A stretch of DNA of 64,000 bases from AP-15 sp963797115 (GCA_963797115.1 CAWCOH010000005.1:558001-622000); one strand, 5' to 3'; positions 24,516 to 34,600 are shown, counted from the first letter of the stretch. Made by a program: numbers and translations. Notes: generated from the letters alone by a model not told the origin.

Positions 24516-26693
24516 ATGGCGGATGCGGCGATCGCGGAACGGCGGCTCGGCTTGGTGCCGGCGTGGAGCGCGCACCTTGCTGCAGCACTCGCCGGTCGCC
24601 TCGCCGCCGAGGGCGAGCGCCGCTTGCTCTGGTTGCCGGTGTTCTTCGGCGCCGGGATCGGAGTGTACTTTGCGCTGGGGTTCGAGCCCCCGCTGTGGCC
24701 GAGCGTCATTGCAACGATCGCCGGCGCCGTTTCGGCCTTTGGCTTGCGCCGGCATCGGGTCTGGTGGGAAGCGGCGCTGGCGCTCGCCGTCTTCGCCGCC
24801 GGCTTTGCGCTGATCCGGGAAGCCGCCTCGGAACGCGAGGCAACGATGCTGCAGCGGCGGCTCGGACCGGTCATGGTCACCGGGCGGGTCGTCGACATCG
24901 ATTTGCTGGAAAAGGGCTGGCGGCTGGTCATCGCCCCCGATCCAGTACCGGGGCTCGGCGCCGGCGAGCAGCCACGGCGTTTACGCCTGCACATCCCGCC
25001 GACGAGCGACCTGCTGATCCCCGCTGACCGGGTCAGCCTGAAGGCGCTGCTCTATCCCGTCCCTGGCCCGATCGTGCCCGGCGGCTACGACCGGCAGCGC
25101 GAGCTTTACTTCGCCGGGATTGGCGGAGTGGGCTATTCTTTCGGCGGGGCACATCGTCTCACGCGCGGCGAGGACGAAGGCGCGTCCTCCTACCGCGGCG
25201 CCTGGCAGGATTTCGTGCAGCGGCTGCGCACGAAAATGTCGCGGCGCATCACGGCCGTGCTCCCCGGTTCGACCGGCGGGATCGCATCAACCCTGATCAC
25301 CGGCAAACGAGGTGCGATTCCCGAGGCGGACAAGCAAGCCTTTCGCGATTCGGGGCTAGCCCACTTGCTGGCGATCTCCGGGCTGCATCTCGGTCTCGTC
25401 GGCGGCTTCGTCTTTGTCTTCGTGCGCGGCGGCTTGGCGCTGATCCCGTGGGTAGCGCTGCGCTATCCGATAAAGAAGATCGCAGCCGTCCTCGCGCTGG
25501 CCGTGTTGGCTGGCTATCTCTTCATCTCGGGTGCCGCGGTTCCGACGCAGCGCGCCTTCGTCATGAACGGCATCGTCTTCGCCGCCGTCTTGATCGACCG
25601 GCTGCGGATCTCCATGCGCATTTGCGCAATCGCCGCCGTGATCGTGCTGGAGGTCGATCCGGCGAGCCTCGCGGGCGTCAGCTTCCAGATGTCGTTCGGC
25701 GCCGTGGTGGCACTGATCGCTGTCTACGAGACCTATGGCCAACGTCTCGGCCGGCTGCTGCACCGCTCGTCGATCCCCGGGCAGATCCTCGGCTATTGCG
25801 GCGCCGTCATTGTCACTACTGTGGTGGCGACCATCGGTACCGAGCCTTTTACGGTCTATCACTTTCACCACGTCGCGTTGTATTCCCCACTGGCCAACGT
25901 GCTCGCGGTGCCGATCAGCGCGATGTGGACGTTGCCATGGGGGCTCGCCGCCAGCCTGCTGATGCCGTTGGACCTCGAGCGTTTGGCTCTGGTGCCGATG
26001 GGCTGGGGGATCGATGTCACGCTCTGGGTCGCGCAAGGAGTGGCGGGGCTGCCCGGCAATGTATGGGCAACGCCGCGCATGCCGTCCGCCGGGTTGCTGC
26101 TGGTCATCTTTGGCGGGCTTTGGCTGTGCTTATGGCAAGGGCGCTGGCGGCGCTGGGGAGCGGTCGCGGTCGTAGCGGGGCTCGCCACGACGGGGCTGGC
26201 CCGGCCGCCCGATATCGTCATCGCCGACAGCGGGCGCTTTGTCGCTGCACGGGCGCCCGACGGGCGTTATTTCGTCTCTGCGGACAAGAAGGAAGGGATT
26301 GCGGGTTCGTCATTGGCCCAGGAGACGGGCGCGCGGTTAGCAGCCTGGCCGCAAGGCGCAGAAGAAGCGGAGAGCGGGCTCGACTGCGCTGGAGACTTGT
26401 GCCGTTACACCGCACGCGGGCGCCATGTGGCGATCGTCACCGGCGAGGCGGCGCTGCCGATCAAATGCGGCGGGGTCGATGCGATCATCAGCCGGGTCCC
26501 GGCCGGCTTCCGCTGCCGCTCGATCGTTCCGGTCATCGATCGGATCGACTCGTGGCGACGCGGCACGGTCGCACTGTGGCTCGACAAGAACGGCATCACC
26601 ATCGAGAGCAGCAATGAGACGCGCGGCGATCGCCCCTGGGTTCCGCATCCCGGCCCGAAACGCCGCCAACCCCTGGACGCCGAGAATCGCTGA
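24516..26693 (+). CDS. comEC: ComEC/Rec2 family competence/DNA-uptake channel protein
   Basis: A 725-residue inner-membrane protein. A DUF4131 region (residues 30-230) is followed by the Competence domain, whose motif SGLAHLLAISGLHLGLVGG (about 285-303) is clear; later FMNGIVFAAVLIDR and the helices up to about 560. The C-terminal metallo-beta-lactamase-like region (DIVIADSGRFVAARAPDGRYF) has no HxHxDH metal motif, as in many alphaproteobacterial homologues. It forms the channel for single-stranded DNA where competence exists. No other competence genes lie nearby except comF at 39 kb. Confidence 0.9.
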   Translation: MADAAIAERRLGLVPAWSAHLAAALAGRLAAEGERRLLWLPVFFGAGIGVYFALGFEPPLWPSVIATIAGAVSAFGLRRHRVWWEAALALAVFAAGFALIREAASEREATMLQRRLGPVMVTGRVVDIDLLEKGWRLVIAPDPVPGLGAGEQPRRLRLHIPPTSDLLIPADRVSLKALLYPVPGPIVPGGYDRQRELYFAGIGGVGYSFGGAHRLTRGEDEGASSYRGAWQDFVQRLRTKMSRRITAVLPGSTGGIASTLITGKRGAIPEADKQAFRDSGLAHLLAISGLHLGLVGGFVFVFVRGGLALIPWVALRYPIKKIAAVLALAVLAGYLFISGAAVPTQRAFVMNGIVFAAVLIDRLRISMRICAIAAVIVLEVDPASLAGVSFQMSFGAVVALIAVYETYGQRLGRLLHRSSIPGQILGYCGAVIVTTVVATIGTEPFTVYHFHHVALYSPLANVLAVPISAMWTLPWGLAASLLMPLDLERLALVPMGWGIDVTLWVAQGVAGLPGNVWATPRMPSAGLLLVIFGGLWLCLWQGRWRRWGAVAVVAGLATTGLARPPDIVIADSGRFVAARAPDGRYFVSADKKEGIAGSSLAQETGARLAAWPQGAEEAESGLDCAGDLCRYTARGRHVAIVTGEAALPIKCGGVDAIISRVPAGFRCRSIVPVIDRIDSWRRGTVALWLDKNGITIESSNETRGDRPWVPHPGPKRRQPLDAENR

Positions 26694-26733
26694 CGGCAGC
26701 CACAACGGTGTAGGCAGCCGGGCCTCGACCGGC

Positions 26734-27634
26734 TTATGCGGTGGACATCAGCGGCCAATACCAGGCGAAAAAGCCCGCGTTCAGACTGGATGACCAGTTG
26801 GCGGCATTGGCCTGGCCGGCATCGCGAATGGCCTCCGCCACGCAATCGCTCGCAGCTGACGCGGCTCCTTGCGCTGCCTCGGGTGCAGCAATCCGGATCA
26901 GCACGAAGTCGGTATGCTCGGCGAATCTTCGGGATGACCCGAAGCAGGGCCGCCTCGTCGGACCGCACCAATAGCCAGCTGAGGGGGCCGAATTCGACGC
27001 GGTCGTCGATGCCGTCACCAGGCATGTCGAAGAACAGCTCCGGACGATGCCGCAGGAAGTGCAGTGCGAACTTCCAGTTCCAGTTCGTGTTGTAACGTGC
27101 CCGCTTGATCACTTTCCCGGCGCTCAGCCATGCGGGGATTTCACCGCCGATTTCGTCGGAGGATGGCGGGCCGCCGGAAGCATCAACGAGGATCAAGCCG
27201 TCACGAATGCAGACGCGATAGCTCGTCATTCGCAATCGCGACCGGTCGACCCGTGAGGCGAACGCCGGCTCGAGCAGTTCGCCGTCGAGCGCATACTCCC
27301 AGCCGTGATAAAGGCAGATCAGGCGATCGCTAGCGCCTTCTTCGGCATCGCAAACCGGATAGCCCGCATGGATGCACACATTACGCAGCGCGTGCACGCA
27401 ACCGCTACCGTCGCGGGTTACAACCATCGAGCGGGCGGCGGCATCGACCCGGAAATAGCGGCCGTTCTCGTCGAGCCGCGTTGCGTGGTCTACGGCCATC
27501 CAAGGTCGAGCAAAAATTCGTTCCCGCTCGGCGGCGAAAACATCGGCTTCGTGAAACAAGGCAGGATCGGGCACGACCTCACCCGCTCTGCCCAGCTGTT
27601 CGCCCAGAGCGGCGACGCTGGCAGGAAGATCCAT
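26734..27634 (-). CDS. Rieske 2Fe-2S / ring-hydroxylating oxygenase-like protein (one frameshift)
   Basis: The N-terminal Rieske domain is complete: Cys-x-His in RNVCIHAGYP and Cys-x2-His in LICLYHGWEY, with family text HADVFAAERERIFARPWMAV before it. The C-terminal domain follows (YNTNWNWKFALHFLRHRPELFFDMPGDG). The frame breaks near 26943; dropping one T from AAGATTCGCC continues PKIAEHTDFVLIRIAA to a stop at 26734, giving about 299 residues and ending neatly before comEC. Start 27634 (ATG) is chosen; a GTG at 27730 in the same frame is possible. The substrate is unknown and no reductase lies nearby. Confidence 0.78.
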
Positions 27635-27926
27635 CGACAGGGGTCCGCTGATTCGTTCGTTGAGTCCAACACGCAGAGTGACCGGACGACCCAGCCGCGT
27701 CAAAGGGTTTGTAGCGGCATCTCGATCCACTGACCACGCCGGCGCCGCCTATCTCGGCGAGGGAACTGCAAAACGAGATTTTCGGGGCGGAGATTTCCGC
27801 AAAACCGACGGCCGACCGCCAACTCCTAGCGGTCGAAACCGGCCCGCACCGAGATGGCAGGCGGGCCGATCTCGTTCGCAGAATCTCTAACCGCAAGGAC
27901 AGAGGCGATCCGAAGCAGGGGCCAAA

Positions 27927-28136
27927 CTAGAGGCTTGCGGCAACCTGTGAGAAGACGCCGCTGAGGTTGGTGCCGGTGGTTCCCATGACAACGATTGCAG
28001 CAATCGCGATCAGTGCCGCGATCAGGCCGTATTCGATTGCGGTTACGCCCTTTTCGTCGTTGATCAAGCGAAAAAAGGGCCCACTTGCGACATCTTCCTT
28101 CGTAACCCCGCCAGGCAAGGACGACAAGCCGTTCAT
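27927..28136 (-). CDS. Flp/Fap-type type IVb pilin
   Basis: A 69-residue prepilin. The class IVb processing and helix region is intact: KGVTAIEYGLIAALIAIAAIVVMG, with cleavage expected before VTAIEYG and the conserved Glu at +5. The leader is rather long (about 30 residues). ATG 28136 has GGAG six bases upstream. No tad assembly genes are in the window, so it is an orphan pilin, perhaps used by a tad locus elsewhere. Confidence 0.85.
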   Translation of the reverse strand: MNGLSSLPGGVTKEDVASGPFFRLINDEKGVTAIEYGLIAALIAIAAIVVMGTTGTNLSGVFSQVAASL

Positions 28137-28534
28137 TATCATCTCCAAATAAATCCCCGCAGCAATCTTCCGGAGAACGCGTTATCGAATCGTTTATCGC
28201 TCCGGGATATCGCCCAACGGTTTAAGTAAATAGATCGTTTATCATGAACGGAGGAAGTTTCATTACCACTGCGGTTCTCTACATTGTAGAGAGTGCATGC
28301 TACAATATGACGCCTCAACCGCTAGAAGAAAGTAGCCTATAAAACAATCTCGCCTCTCCGGCGTTACACATCGATTCGCAAGTGTCATACTCAGGCCGCA
28401 AAGGATTTCGATCATTTTTATCTCAAAGATTCCATTCCCTGCAAGAAATCGGGCATCTAATTTGCAACAACGGTGGCGGCGGACAGCAGAAATGCACCGC
28501 CGCCGGATACGTTAGGCTACGTCGGAGAAAAGCG
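28137..28534. other. Non-coding stretch upstream of the pilin gene
   Basis: These 398 bases are AT-richer than the rest. I see no convincing gene. They hold the palindrome at 28276-28292 and probable promoters for the pilin (minus strand) and for the small gene at 28535 (plus strand). Confidence 0.5.
28276..28292. promoter_or_regulatory. 17-bp palindrome, possible operator
   Basis: TCTCTACA-T-TGTAGAGA is a perfect inverted repeat around one central base. It lies 140 bases upstream of the pilin start in an AT-rich intergenic region, a good place for a repressor or activator site. The binding protein is unknown. Confidence 0.5.
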
Positions 28535-28762
28535 ATGACCTATCGAATTTCCTATAATGACGGGTGGGCGGGCGCAACCACCGACGAGCGCGAAGCGGAG
28601 ACCCGCCTGGTGGAGGAATACCGAACGGAACCCGAGGCGCTGTCCAGAGCGCGCGAACTCCTCGAAGCGGGCGTGCACGACGCCGTCGCGGTTCGCGACA
28701 GCTCTGGAAATGTTCTGTATGGCGTTCGCCTCCAACTGAAACTGGGATTTTTGGCCGAATAG
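28535..28762 (+). CDS. Hypothetical protein, 75 aa
   Basis: ATG 28535 has CGGAG upstream; the longer frame start at 28382 is not favoured. The product is small, soluble and acidic: MTYRISYNDGWAG, then a helix rich in Glu/Arg (EREAETRLVEEYRTEPEALSRARELLEAG) and a short beta end (VHDAVAVRDSSGNVLYGVRL). The arrangement beta-helix-beta resembles small DUF families with a protein-binding fold, but I do not recognise it. Its neighbour on the other side is ispG, convergent. Confidence 0.6.
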   Translation: MTYRISYNDGWAGATTDEREAETRLVEEYRTEPEALSRARELLEAGVHDAVAVRDSSGNVLYGVRLQLKLGFLAE

Positions 28763-28829
28763 CTCAGCAACGGATCTAGAGCGCCGCCTTCTCCATGTCG
28801 AGCGCCGTGAGGTTCAGGCTAAGCGCCCG

Positions 28830-29966
28830 CTATTTCGCCGGCTCCAGCGCTACGGGAGCCGGTGCGGCTCCTGCAGCCTCCAATTCGGCAGCCTTCTTCT
28901 CGACCAGCTCGACGAGATGGTCGACGATGTCGGCGTCCTTTAGGCGATGGTCGGTCACACCGCTGATATAGACCTGGTGGGTACCGTTGCCGCCGCCGGT
29001 GAAGCCGATATCGGTCTCGCGCGCCTCGCCCGGTCCGTTGACGACGCAGCCGATGACCGACAGGGTCATTGGCGTCGTGATGTGCGCGAGCCGCTCCTCC
29101 AGGCGCTCGACGGTCTTGATGACCTCGAACTGCTGGCGCGCGCAGGACGGGCAGGAGATCACGGTGACCCCGCGGCGCCGCAGGTTCAACGCCTTCAGCA
29201 TCTCGAAGCCGGCCTTGACTTCCTCGACCGGATCGGCCGACAGCGAAACCCGGATCGTGTCACCGATCCCGGACCACAAAAGCATGCCGAGCCCGATCGA
29301 AGACTTGACCGTGCCGCTGCGCAAGGCGCCGGCCTCGGTGATCCCCAGATGGAGCGGGTAGTCGCAGGCTTCGGCGAGCTGCTGATAGGCGGCGACCGCG
29401 AGAAACACGTCGGACGCCTTACACGAAATCTTGAACTCGAAGAAATCGTTGTCCTCGAGGATCTTGGCGTGGTTGAGCGCACTCTCGACCATCGCCTCGG
29501 GACAGGGCTCGCCATAGCGCTCGAGGAGGTCGCGCTCAAGCGAGCCGGCATTGACCCCGATCCGCATCGAGCAGCCGTGATCCTTTGCCGCCTTGATCAC
29601 CTCGCGGACACGCGTGGCAGAGCCGATATTGCCCGGATTGATGCGCAGACAGGCCGCACCACTCTCCGCCGCCTCGATCGCCCGCTTGTAGTGAAAATGG
29701 ATGTCGGCGACGATCGGCACCGTCACTTGCCGGACGATCTCCTTCAAGGCCAGCGCCAATTCCTGGTCTGGGCAGGAAACCCGGACGATATCCGCCCCGG
29801 CCTCTTCAAGGGCTAGCACCTGCGCGACCGTGGCCGTTACGTCGCTGGTCACGGTGTTGGTCATCGATTGCACCGTGATTGGAGCGTCGCCGCCGACCGG
29901 CACCTTGCCGACGTGGATCTTGCGGCAGGCGCGCCGGTGGATGTCACGGTACGGCCGGTGGCTCAT
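28830..29966 (-). CDS. ispG: 4-hydroxy-3-methylbut-2-enyl diphosphate synthase (flavodoxin)
   Basis: A 378-residue enzyme of the MEP isoprenoid pathway: converts methylerythritol cyclodiphosphate to HMBPP using a 4Fe-4S cluster. N-terminal TIM barrel (ITVQSMTNTVTSDVTATV, IVADIHFHYKRAIEA, RINPGNIG), cluster Cys in SCPSCARQQF (about 275) and GCVVNGPGEARETDIGF (about 318). Start ATG 29966 (MSHRPYRDIHRR). It is the last gene of the lysC-to-ispG block, after rodZ, an order also common elsewhere. Confidence 0.96.
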   Translation of the reverse strand: MSHRPYRDIHRRACRKIHVGKVPVGGDAPITVQSMTNTVTSDVTATVAQVLALEEAGADIVRVSCPDQELALALKEIVRQVTVPIVADIHFHYKRAIEAAESGAACLRINPGNIGSATRVREVIKAAKDHGCSMRIGVNAGSLERDLLERYGEPCPEAMVESALNHAKILEDNDFFEFKISCKASDVFLAVAAYQQLAEACDYPLHLGITEAGALRSGTVKSSIGLGMLLWSGIGDTIRVSLSADPVEEVKAGFEMLKALNLRRRGVTVISCPSCARQQFEVIKTVERLEERLAHITTPMTLSVIGCVVNGPGEARETDIGFTGGGNGTHQVYISGVTDHRLKDADIVDHLVELVEKKAAELEAAGAAPAPVALEPAK

Positions 29967-30040
29967 CGTCAGCTCGCATGGTTGATGCGGATGGCCGCTT
30001 ATAAATGGTTTAGCCCCAAGCCACAATCGGGGCCCCGAAT

Positions 30041-31087
30041 TCACCCCCCGGCGGCGACCTTTGCGAGCAGCGCTTGGGGCTCGAGCGGAACGGTGCGGAC
30101 TGCGCCGTTGGGGCCGATCGACGTCATCGGCTTACCGTCGACCGTGATCTCGAGACCCCCGGCATTGCCGGTGCGCATCGACACTCCCGGCCGGTCGGGC
30201 ACCAGGTAAGATTCGCCCGGTTTCAGTATTCTGGTGAAGAGCGGAGTTTGGTCGGTACTCCGTATCTGGATCCAGCTGTCGGCCGTAGCCCGGATGACGA
30301 TGCGGGCCGTTCCGTCAACGGCACCGTAAGCGTGCGGCTCCTCGGCTCTGGGCTCGGCAGGGCCGGCTGGGGGTGGAACGGGGGCCGAGGGCACCGCAGG
30401 TGCCGAGGACGCCGAGCTAGGCGCCGACGCGCTAGACATCGCCGAGAGGGCCCCTGCCTCGTGCGGAGTCGAGGCAGGCTCGGAACCACCCGAGCCTGGT
30501 GTCGGGGTGTCGGGGGTCGTCGCGAACTGGGCTTCCGGCGAAGGCTGCGTCGCCTGAGGCGCCGACGGCTCGTCTCCGAGCTGGCGTGCCGGCGGCGCTG
30601 CAAGCTCCGGCGGCACCTCCATCACGCGAACGGGGCGTGAACCTTCGCTGGTCGACACATAGTACCAGGTGCCGTACCCGCACAGCGCCAAGATCAACGC
30701 CACCAGAAGCATCGCTCCGCCGGGAATACTGCGTTCGCCGAGCGGCAGCGGAAAAGCAAGATCGGGCTTTGCGTCGAGTGCATCGGATTCCGCCTTGAAG
30801 CGGCGCAAGATCTCGTTGCCGTCGAGCCCGAGGTGGTCGCCATAGGCGCGCACAAAGCCGATCGCGTAGGCTGGGCCCGGGAGCAGATCCGGACGCCCAG
30901 CGTCGAGCGCTGCCAGATAGCCGGGTTTGATCTTCAGCGCCGCGGCGACATCGTTCAGGTCGAGACCGAGCGCCTCCCGTTGCTGACGCAGCAAATCTCC
31001 TGCGGATCGCGGACCAAACGGGGGAGCGGGTTCGCCATCAGGCACATCCTCCATAAAGGGGGTCTTGAGACGCCGCAACAACGCCAT
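30041..31087 (-). CDS. rodZ: Helix-turn-helix / DUF4115 RodZ-like membrane protein
   Basis: A 348-residue cytoskeletal scaffold. An N-terminal HTH domain (SAGDLLRQQREALGLDLNDVAAALKIKPGYLAALD, residues 28-62), one transmembrane segment (GGAMLLVALILALCGYGTWYYV, about 150), then a Pro/Ser/Ala-rich periplasmic linker and a C-terminal DUF4115 beta domain (ARIVIRATADSWIQIRSTDQTPLFTRILKPGESYLVP). In bacteria RodZ links MreB to the membrane. ATG 31087 is chosen because the longer frame is not conserved. Upstream of ispG, an order typical of gammaproteobacteria too. Confidence 0.82.
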   Translation of the reverse strand: MALLRRLKTPFMEDVPDGEPAPPFGPRSAGDLLRQQREALGLDLNDVAAALKIKPGYLAALDAGRPDLLPGPAYAIGFVRAYGDHLGLDGNEILRRFKAESDALDAKPDLAFPLPLGERSIPGGAMLLVALILALCGYGTWYYVSTSEGSRPVRVMEVPPELAAPPARQLGDEPSAPQATQPSPEAQFATTPDTPTPGSGGSEPASTPHEAGALSAMSSASAPSSASSAPAVPSAPVPPPAGPAEPRAEEPHAYGAVDGTARIVIRATADSWIQIRSTDQTPLFTRILKPGESYLVPDRPGVSMRTGNAGGLEITVDGKPMTSIGPNGAVRTVPLEPQALLAKVAAGG

Positions 31088-31178
31088 GCTGTGATCCCGT
31101 TGCCGAGCCACTTTAGTCACGGACACCGGCTTCTGTCCAACCGCGAGCACGAACAGAGCGGAACGTTGACTAAACCTC

Positions 31179-33452
31179 TTACAAGGCGATCGCGTGGTCG
31201 CGCGCGTAGGCCTCGAGCTTTGGTCGGAGCGAATGATCCGGCCGGCCACCGATTTCCTGGAGATAGCCGGCAACGGCGGCTGCATCCAGGCTGCGGATCA
31301 TCGTCTTGACCGGGCCGATAGCGGTCGCCGCCATCGACAACGTCCTGAAGCCGAGCGCGATCAGCGCCATCGCCTCGAGCGGGTTGCCGGCCATCTCGCC
31401 GCACATGCTGAGCGGTACTCCGGCATCGCGGGTCTGCGCGATCACCTCGCGGAAGAGAGCAAGCATCGGCATCGAGAGGGGATCGTAGCGATCGGCCAGA
31501 CGTGGATTGCCGCGGTCACAGGCAAAAAGGAACTGCGCCAGATCGTTGGTACCGATGGAGAGGAAGTCGATCCGCCGGCACAGTGCGGGCAGTTGCCACA
31601 ACAGGGCCGGTACTTCGAGCATGACCCCGATCTTGACCGGTTCTGGCAGCGCCCAACCCTCCTTCGCAGCGCGCGTGAGCTCCATGTCGAAAATCGCGCG
31701 CGCGCGCTCGAGCTCGGCGACCTCGGCGATCATCGGAAACTTGACAAACAATGGCCGCTCCCCCGCCGCTCGGATCAACGCCCGCAGCTGCTGTCGCAGC
31801 ATCGCTGGGCGATCGAGCCCGATGCGGATTGCCCGCCAACCCATCGCCGGATTGTCTTCTTCCGCGTGCGGCAGGTAGGGCAATACCTTGTCACCGCCGA
31901 TATCCAAGGTGCGGAAGACCACCGGGCGGTTTTCGGCCTGATCGAATATGCTTCGATAGAACTCGGTTTGCTCGACGACGCCGGGGAAGCTGTCCCGCAC
32001 CATGAACGGGATCTCGGTGCGAAAGAGCCCGATTCCCTCAGCACCGGTCGCCCCGAGCTGGGGCAGGTCGGTCAGCAATCCAGCATTGAGCAGCAACTTG
32101 ATCGCTACTCCGTCAAGGGTGACGGACGGAGCCGAGCGCAGGGTGTCGTAAAAGGCGCGGCGTCGTGATCGGGTCTCGACGGCCGCCGCCACCGATTGGC
32201 GGATGTGGTCGCTCGGTCGGATCAGAGCCTGGGCGTGATCGCCGTCGACAATGACGATGTCGCCCGCCTCGATCCTGCTTGTCGCATCCTGGACCCGCCC
32301 GACAACGGGGATGTCGAAGGCCCGCGCGACGATGGCGACATGCGCGGTCGGCGATCCTTCTTCCAGCACGAGCCCCGTGATCCGCCAGCGTGCGTAATCC
32401 ATCAGCTCGGCCGGGCCCATGGCGCGGGCGACCAAAATGAACTCAGGCGGGAGCTCGGCCCAGGCCGCGCTCGGCGGATCTCCGGAAAGATGATGCTGGA
32501 GACGGTTCGCGAGATCTTCGAGGTCGTGGAGGCGCTCGCGGAGATAGGGGTCGCTGGCCTGCATCATGCGCGTGCGGGTTTCCTCGCGAACCTTCTGCAC
32601 TGCGGCCTCGGCGGTGAGACCGCTGCGGATCGCATCCGCGATCCGGGCGACCCAGCCCCGATCGGCGGCGAACATGCGATAGCTTTCGAGGACATCGTGG
32701 TGCTCGCCAACGCCGAGATCCCGGCCGGTCGCTACGAGCTCATCGATGGCCTCACGCATTGCCGCAACCGCGTGGCGCAACCGCTCGAGCTCGCCTGCGG
32801 CGTCCTCGGCGACGACTTGCCGGATCGACAACTTGGGTTCATGAAGGACCGCGGGGCCCACCGCCAGCCCCGGATTTAGCCGAATGCCCACCAGACGAAC
32901 CGGGAGCATGCCGCCGCCCGGACTCTGCGCAATCTCCAGCGGGTTGACGAGCTCGCCTCGTGCCGCGAGCTCGGCGACGACCATCGCGATTGTCTGCAGG
33001 ACCTCGATCTCGTCTTCAGTGTAATGTCGCAACGAGCGGTTCTGCACGACCAGCACGCCGAGCACCCGGCCGCCGCGCAGGATCGGCACCCCCATCAACG
33101 AGTGGTAGTGCTCTTCGCCGGTTTCCGGCCGGTAGGCGAAATCAGGATGAGCTCGCGCATCGGCCAGGGCGAGCGGGCGTGCGGTTGCAGCAATGACGCC
33201 AACAAGGCCCTCGCCGACGCGCAGTCTGGTCCGATGAACGGCTTCCGGCCGCAGGCCTTCGGTGGCGAAGAGCTCAAGCACCTCGCCGGCGCGCATGACG
33301 TAAGCCGAGCAGACCTCGGCCACCATCTCCGCAGCGATGATCCGGACGATGCGGTCGAGCCGCTCCTGGGGGGTGCCCGAACCTGCCATGATGTCTCGAA
33401 GGCGGCGCAGGAGGCGGCGAGTCCCGCGAACGCTCCCTCCAGCCTCAATCAT
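31179..33452 (-). CDS. ptsP: PEP-protein phosphotransferase of the nitrogen PTS (EI-Ntr)
   Basis: A 757-residue cytosolic enzyme. GAF domain at residues 20-160 (YHSLMGVPILRGGRVLGVLVVQN), then the PTS enzyme I domains: N-terminal with active His in GSPTAHVAIVARAFDIPVVG (about 370), and the PEP-binding barrel (GIGLFRTEIPFM, ERPLFVKFPMIAEV, FLSIGTNDLAQF, PLSMCGEMAGNP). It passes phosphate from PEP to NPr to control nitrogen and carbon responses. It overlaps the upstream monooxygenase gene by four bases, so it is in the lysC operon. Confidence 0.95.
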   Translation of the reverse strand: MIEAGGSVRGTRRLLRRLRDIMAGSGTPQERLDRIVRIIAAEMVAEVCSAYVMRAGEVLELFATEGLRPEAVHRTRLRVGEGLVGVIAATARPLALADARAHPDFAYRPETGEEHYHSLMGVPILRGGRVLGVLVVQNRSLRHYTEDEIEVLQTIAMVVAELAARGELVNPLEIAQSPGGGMLPVRLVGIRLNPGLAVGPAVLHEPKLSIRQVVAEDAAGELERLRHAVAAMREAIDELVATGRDLGVGEHHDVLESYRMFAADRGWVARIADAIRSGLTAEAAVQKVREETRTRMMQASDPYLRERLHDLEDLANRLQHHLSGDPPSAAWAELPPEFILVARAMGPAELMDYARWRITGLVLEEGSPTAHVAIVARAFDIPVVGRVQDATSRIEAGDIVIVDGDHAQALIRPSDHIRQSVAAAVETRSRRRAFYDTLRSAPSVTLDGVAIKLLLNAGLLTDLPQLGATGAEGIGLFRTEIPFMVRDSFPGVVEQTEFYRSIFDQAENRPVVFRTLDIGGDKVLPYLPHAEEDNPAMGWRAIRIGLDRPAMLRQQLRALIRAAGERPLFVKFPMIAEVAELERARAIFDMELTRAAKEGWALPEPVKIGVMLEVPALLWQLPALCRRIDFLSIGTNDLAQFLFACDRGNPRLADRYDPLSMPMLALFREVIAQTRDAGVPLSMCGEMAGNPLEAMALIALGFRTLSMAATAIGPVKTMIRSLDAAAVAGYLQEIGGRPDHSLRPKLEAYARDHAIAL

Positions 33453-34600
33453 CCCGGCGCGTTTTGCCTCCTCGACAAATCCGCGACGGACCGATCTGCT
33501 CGATCGGAAGTGCGTTCGCAGCGGGCGGCAAGCATCCCGAGCGCTTGGCCGACGAACTCCTCGAGGATCTCGACAGTGCTCTGTTCGCGGGTCACAAAGC
33601 CGACACTCTGGCCCGCCATCAGCGACCCCGCTTCGATGTCGCCGTCAATGACCGCGCGCCGCAACGCACCGGCCCAAAAATGCTCGATCTCGAGTTGCGC
33701 CGCTTTTTGCGACAGTTCACCTCGGTTGAACCGGTCGATCACCCGGCGTTGTATCGCAGCGAAACAATCGGTCGCCGGATTGTGCAATGCGCGAACCGGG
33801 ATCACCGGGAACCGCGGATCGAGCTGGACCGAAGTGACGGCATCGCGCGCCGCGGCGCGGACGAAAGCCTGCTTGAAGCGCGGGTGGGCGATCAATTCGT
33901 GGGCACACACAAAGCGCGTACCGAGCTGGACGCCAGCGGCGCCCATTTCCAGATAGGCGAGCATCGCCTCCCCCCGCCCGATTCCGCCCGCAACGAAGAC
34001 CGGTACACCGGCGAGATGCGGCAAAATCTCTTGGGCCAGAACCCCCGTCGAAACGGGCCCGACGTGCCCGCCCGCCTCGTTCCCCTCGATGACGATAGCG
34101 TCCACGCCCATGCGGACCAGCTTGCGTGCAAAGCCGAGCGCCGGCGCAAAGCACAAAACCCGTGCGCCCCCTTGCTTGATCCGGCTCACCGCCGCACTGC
34201 TCGGGAGCCCGCCCGCCAACACGACATGACCGACGCGATGGGCGGTGCAGACATCGATCAGCGCGAGTAGCTGGGGATGCAGCGTTATCAAATTGACGCC
34301 AAACGGGCGCGCGGTCATTGCCCGGGTCGCCCCGATCTCATCGGAAAGCAGCTCAGGCGACATGGATCCCGAAGCGATCACCCCGAAGCCTCCGGCGTTT
34401 GAGATGGCGGCAACCAGGTTGCGCTCTGACACCCAGGTCATCGCCCCGCCCATTATCGCGAGCTCACAACCGAGAAGATCGCGCCCCCGCGTCCATAAAC
34501 GATCGAGCGCGGCATAGGCGCGCTCGCTTCCCGGGCTCCGCTGGCTGGCTACGCGTTCTCCGTCCGCTTTGAACTCCGCGACGCCGATGCGGTCACTCAT
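33449..34600 (-). CDS. Nitronate monooxygenase / 2-nitropropane dioxygenase-like protein
   Basis: A 383-residue FMN-dependent TIM-barrel enzyme. Markers: IMGGAMTWVSERNLVAAISNAGGFGVIASGSM (FMN phosphate region), IVIEGNEAGGHVGP, and FVAGGIGRGEAMLAYLEMGAAGVQLGTRFV. It may oxidise alkyl nitronates or act as another flavin oxidoreductase. It overlaps lysC upstream and ptsP downstream by four bases each, so it is translationally coupled into the operon. Its presence between lysC and ptsP is not typical in my recollection. Confidence 0.88.
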   Translation of the reverse strand: MSDRIGVAEFKADGERVASQRSPGSERAYAALDRLWTRGRDLLGCELAIMGGAMTWVSERNLVAAISNAGGFGVIASGSMSPELLSDEIGATRAMTARPFGVNLITLHPQLLALIDVCTAHRVGHVVLAGGLPSSAAVSRIKQGGARVLCFAPALGFARKLVRMGVDAIVIEGNEAGGHVGPVSTGVLAQEILPHLAGVPVFVAGGIGRGEAMLAYLEMGAAGVQLGTRFVCAHELIAHPRFKQAFVRAAARDAVTSVQLDPRFPVIPVRALHNPATDCFAAIQRRVIDRFNRGELSQKAAQLEIEHFWAGALRRAVIDGDIEAGSLMAGQSVGFVTREQSTVEILEEFVGQALGMLAARCERTSDRADRSVADLSRRQNAPG

